NCBI GenBank assembly: GCA_947476145.1
Contig: CANJPH010000005.1
Coordinates: forward strand, 1-64,000
DNA: 64,000 nucleotides
Source of the DNA: Bacteroidota bacterium
Lineage (GTDB): Bacteria > Bacteroidota > Bacteroidia > Chitinophagales > Chitinophagaceae
Reading direction: 5' to 3'
Positions 62,507-64,000 of the stretch are shown in pieces. Below the pieces are notes generated by a model that did no database searches, was not told the DNA's origin, and saw only the letters and a list, made by a program, of their open reading frames with translations. The position numbers and the translations under genes are program-made. Position 1 is the first letter of the stretch; each line of letters starts with the position of its first letter.

Positions 62507-64000
62507 TTAATGTCCCCCTTTCGCTTCTGTTTCTTCGTAATTAATGCCTTGTTTTTTTAAGATGCCTTTTACTGCAATCGCAAAGAATAAAATATAAGCA
62601 AAACAAGCTACGGCTACCCAGAATGAATTATGAATACCGCTTCCTTCCACCGCATTTTTAGAAGATTGTAAAAAGTCGGATAATTTTCCTTGAATAGGAG
62701 GGATGATACCACCACCTAAAATCATCATAATTAAAAATGCTGCTCCTTGAGTTGTATATTTTCCTAGTCCTGCAATAGATAATGAAAAAATAGAAGGCCA
62801 CATAATTGAACATGCGATACCCCCAGTTAAAAATGCATAAATAGCTAAATCACCTGTATTAAATATTCCAATTAACATGGCAACAATTCCAATAACGCTA
62901 AAAATTAATAATGTCTTAGCTGGCTTGTCTTTACTTAAGAAAAATGCAGCGATTTGAATGAAAACACAAACCACATACATATATAGTGGGCTCATATCAT
63001 ATTGTGCAATACTATTGGCGCCAATCACAATTCCAAAAGCAACTAATGGTACAATGATCGTCAATAACTTTTTAGTGTTATTTTTAAACTCAAATGCCGA
63101 AATCGCACCAGTCCATCTACCAATCATCATGCTACCCCAATACATTGAAATATAAGGAGCAATTTTAGAGGAAGGGATACTGCCAAAATCTTTTTGTTTT
63201 AACAATTCTCCTAAGTTGGATCCAATGGCTACTTCAACCCCCACATAAACAAACAATGCAAGCATTCCTAAAACCAATTGAGGGTATTTCATAGCACCCC
63301 AACCATTTTCATTTTTTTGTGCGGAGAAGTTAGCAAATAATAATCCAAAAACAACGGTTGCTAAAGCACCAAATAACCATTTTAATCTCATGGTCTCAAT
63401 TGCTAATTTTTCAGCAGGGTCAGTAATGGTTTTAGGATCAATTTTATAGCTATTAAAAATGGGTACAAACATGATAATTAAAACACCGGTCATTATTATT
63501 AATAAATACAATGCTTTATTAGCGGGTTCGATTTTTTCTTCGCTAATTCCTGCAGGTACTTTTTTAGAAAAGTGAAATAAGGCGGCAGCAGCTAAAAATA
63601 AGCAACCAGCAGCACTATAAAGAATCACTACTTTACTAAGACTTAGATTTTCAATTTGCTTGTCGGTAATAGCAGCAGCTGTACCAAATAATGCAAATGC
63701 TACTACAATGGGTCCAATGGTAGTTCCAAAAGAGTTGATACCACCTGCAAGATTTACACGGCTTGCGCCTGTACTCTCGTCGCCAAGTGCAATAGCAAAT
63801 GGTTGGGCAGCAGTTTGTTGTAATGAAAAACCTAATGCAACAATAAATAATCCCACCAACATGCCGGTAAATGTATTTGCATTCACTGCAATAATCATTG
63901 CTGCAGCACCAATGGCTGAAAACAACAATCCATAAACAATACTTTTTTTATAACCCCATTTACCAACCAAGTCCTTTCCGCCAAATGCGCCGTATGCAAA
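62507..64000 (-). CDS. MFS sugar permease (FHS/fucose-glucose type), 5' end beyond the window
   Basis: At least 497 residues of a 12-helix transporter are visible; the frame continues beyond the right edge ([20 protein letters not shown]), so the start is not in the window. Motifs resembling the FHS family are [18 protein letters not shown] and [15 protein letters not shown], known in L-fucose and glucose/galactose permeases. An insertion between helices about 6 and 7 carries a cytoplasmic loop. Located just upstream of the ROK kinase gene, it likely imports the sugar that the kinase phosphorylates. Confidence 0.88.
   Translation of the reverse strand, partial: FAYGAFGGKDLVGKWGYKKSIVYGLLFSAIGAAAMIIAVNANTFTGMLVGLFIVALGFSLQQTAAQPFAIALGDESTGASRVNLAGGINSFGTTIGPIVVAFALFGTAAAITDKQIENLSLSKVVILYSAAGCLFLAAAALFHFSKKVPAGISEEKIEPANKALYLLIIMTGVLIIMFVPIFNSYKIDPKTITDPAEKLAIETMRLKWLFGALATVVFGLLFANFSAQKNENGWGAMKYPQLVLGMLALFVYVGVEVAIGSNLGELLKQKDFGSIPSSKIAPYISMYWGSMMIGRWTGAISAFEFKNNTKKLLTIIVPLVAFGIVIGANSIAQYDMSPLYMYVVCVFIQIAAFFLSKDKPAKTLLIFSVIGIVAMLIGIFNTGDLAIYAFLTGGIACSIMWPSIFSLSIAGLGKYTTQGAAFLIMMILGGGIIPPIQGKLSDFLQSSKNAVEGSGIHNSFWVAVACFAYILFFAIAVKGILKKQGINYEETEAKGGH

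Overview
The window reads as ordinary chromosome from a low-GC member of the Bacteroidota, most likely a Chitinophagaceae relative (inferred, not proven). The evidence is type IX secretion genes (PorQ and PorW/SprE-like), two SusC-like TonB receptors, DUF4270, GSCFA and GIN-domain proteins, an orphan glycogen-synthase-like N-domain, and many promoters of the Bacteroidota type (TTTG, about 19-23 bp, then TAnnTTTG). Coding density is high and I see no insertion sequence, prophage, CRISPR array or defence island.

Layout. 1-495: the 3' end of a group I intron and the 3' exon of tRNA-Leu(UAA), a terminator, large hairpins and a 72-bp direct repeat. 496-7702: mazG, then an htrA protease and LuxC-like reductase on the minus strand, divergent from a ferredoxin, then ddl-PASTA-rhodanese-hydrolase. 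7781-12344: a TonB receptor under a TPP riboswitch (probable thiamine uptake), a GIN protein and two paralogous small barrel proteins. 12554-17952: initiator tRNA, era, der, a repeat-rich lipoprotein and lon. 17989-26256: porQ, a class A PBP and porW, then an M23-like N-terminal fragment, atpZ, an AtpI-like protein and a SprT-like protein. 26348-33558: sucC, yceI, and a tightly packed minus-strand operon (flippase, rfaE2, ALDH7, subtilase, DinB). 33719-42757: GlgA-like domain, DUF4270, metK, nudix, rlmB, GSCFA and penicillin acylase. 42888-53822: trhO, purC, a large TonB receptor, pdhB, lepB-cdd, ogt with a transglutaminase-like gene, and a desaturase. 53891-64000: topA, a hydrolase, fdx-iscX, kdsC-ubiA-maf, osmC, lipA, and a ROK sugar kinase with an MFS sugar permease cut by the window end.

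Functional themes are envelope building (ddl, PBP1A, kdsC, rfaE2, lepB, lon, htrA, T9SS parts), iron-sulfur and lipoate metabolism (fdx, iscX, lipA, pdhB), RNA maturation (rlmB, trhO, era, der) and central metabolism.

The most unusual items are the self-splicing intron in tRNA-Leu, the duplicated intergenic repeat beside it, the TPP-controlled receptor, the degenerate GlgA-like domain and the catalytic-domain-less M23-like protein beside atpZ. I did not find a clearly new multi-gene system.
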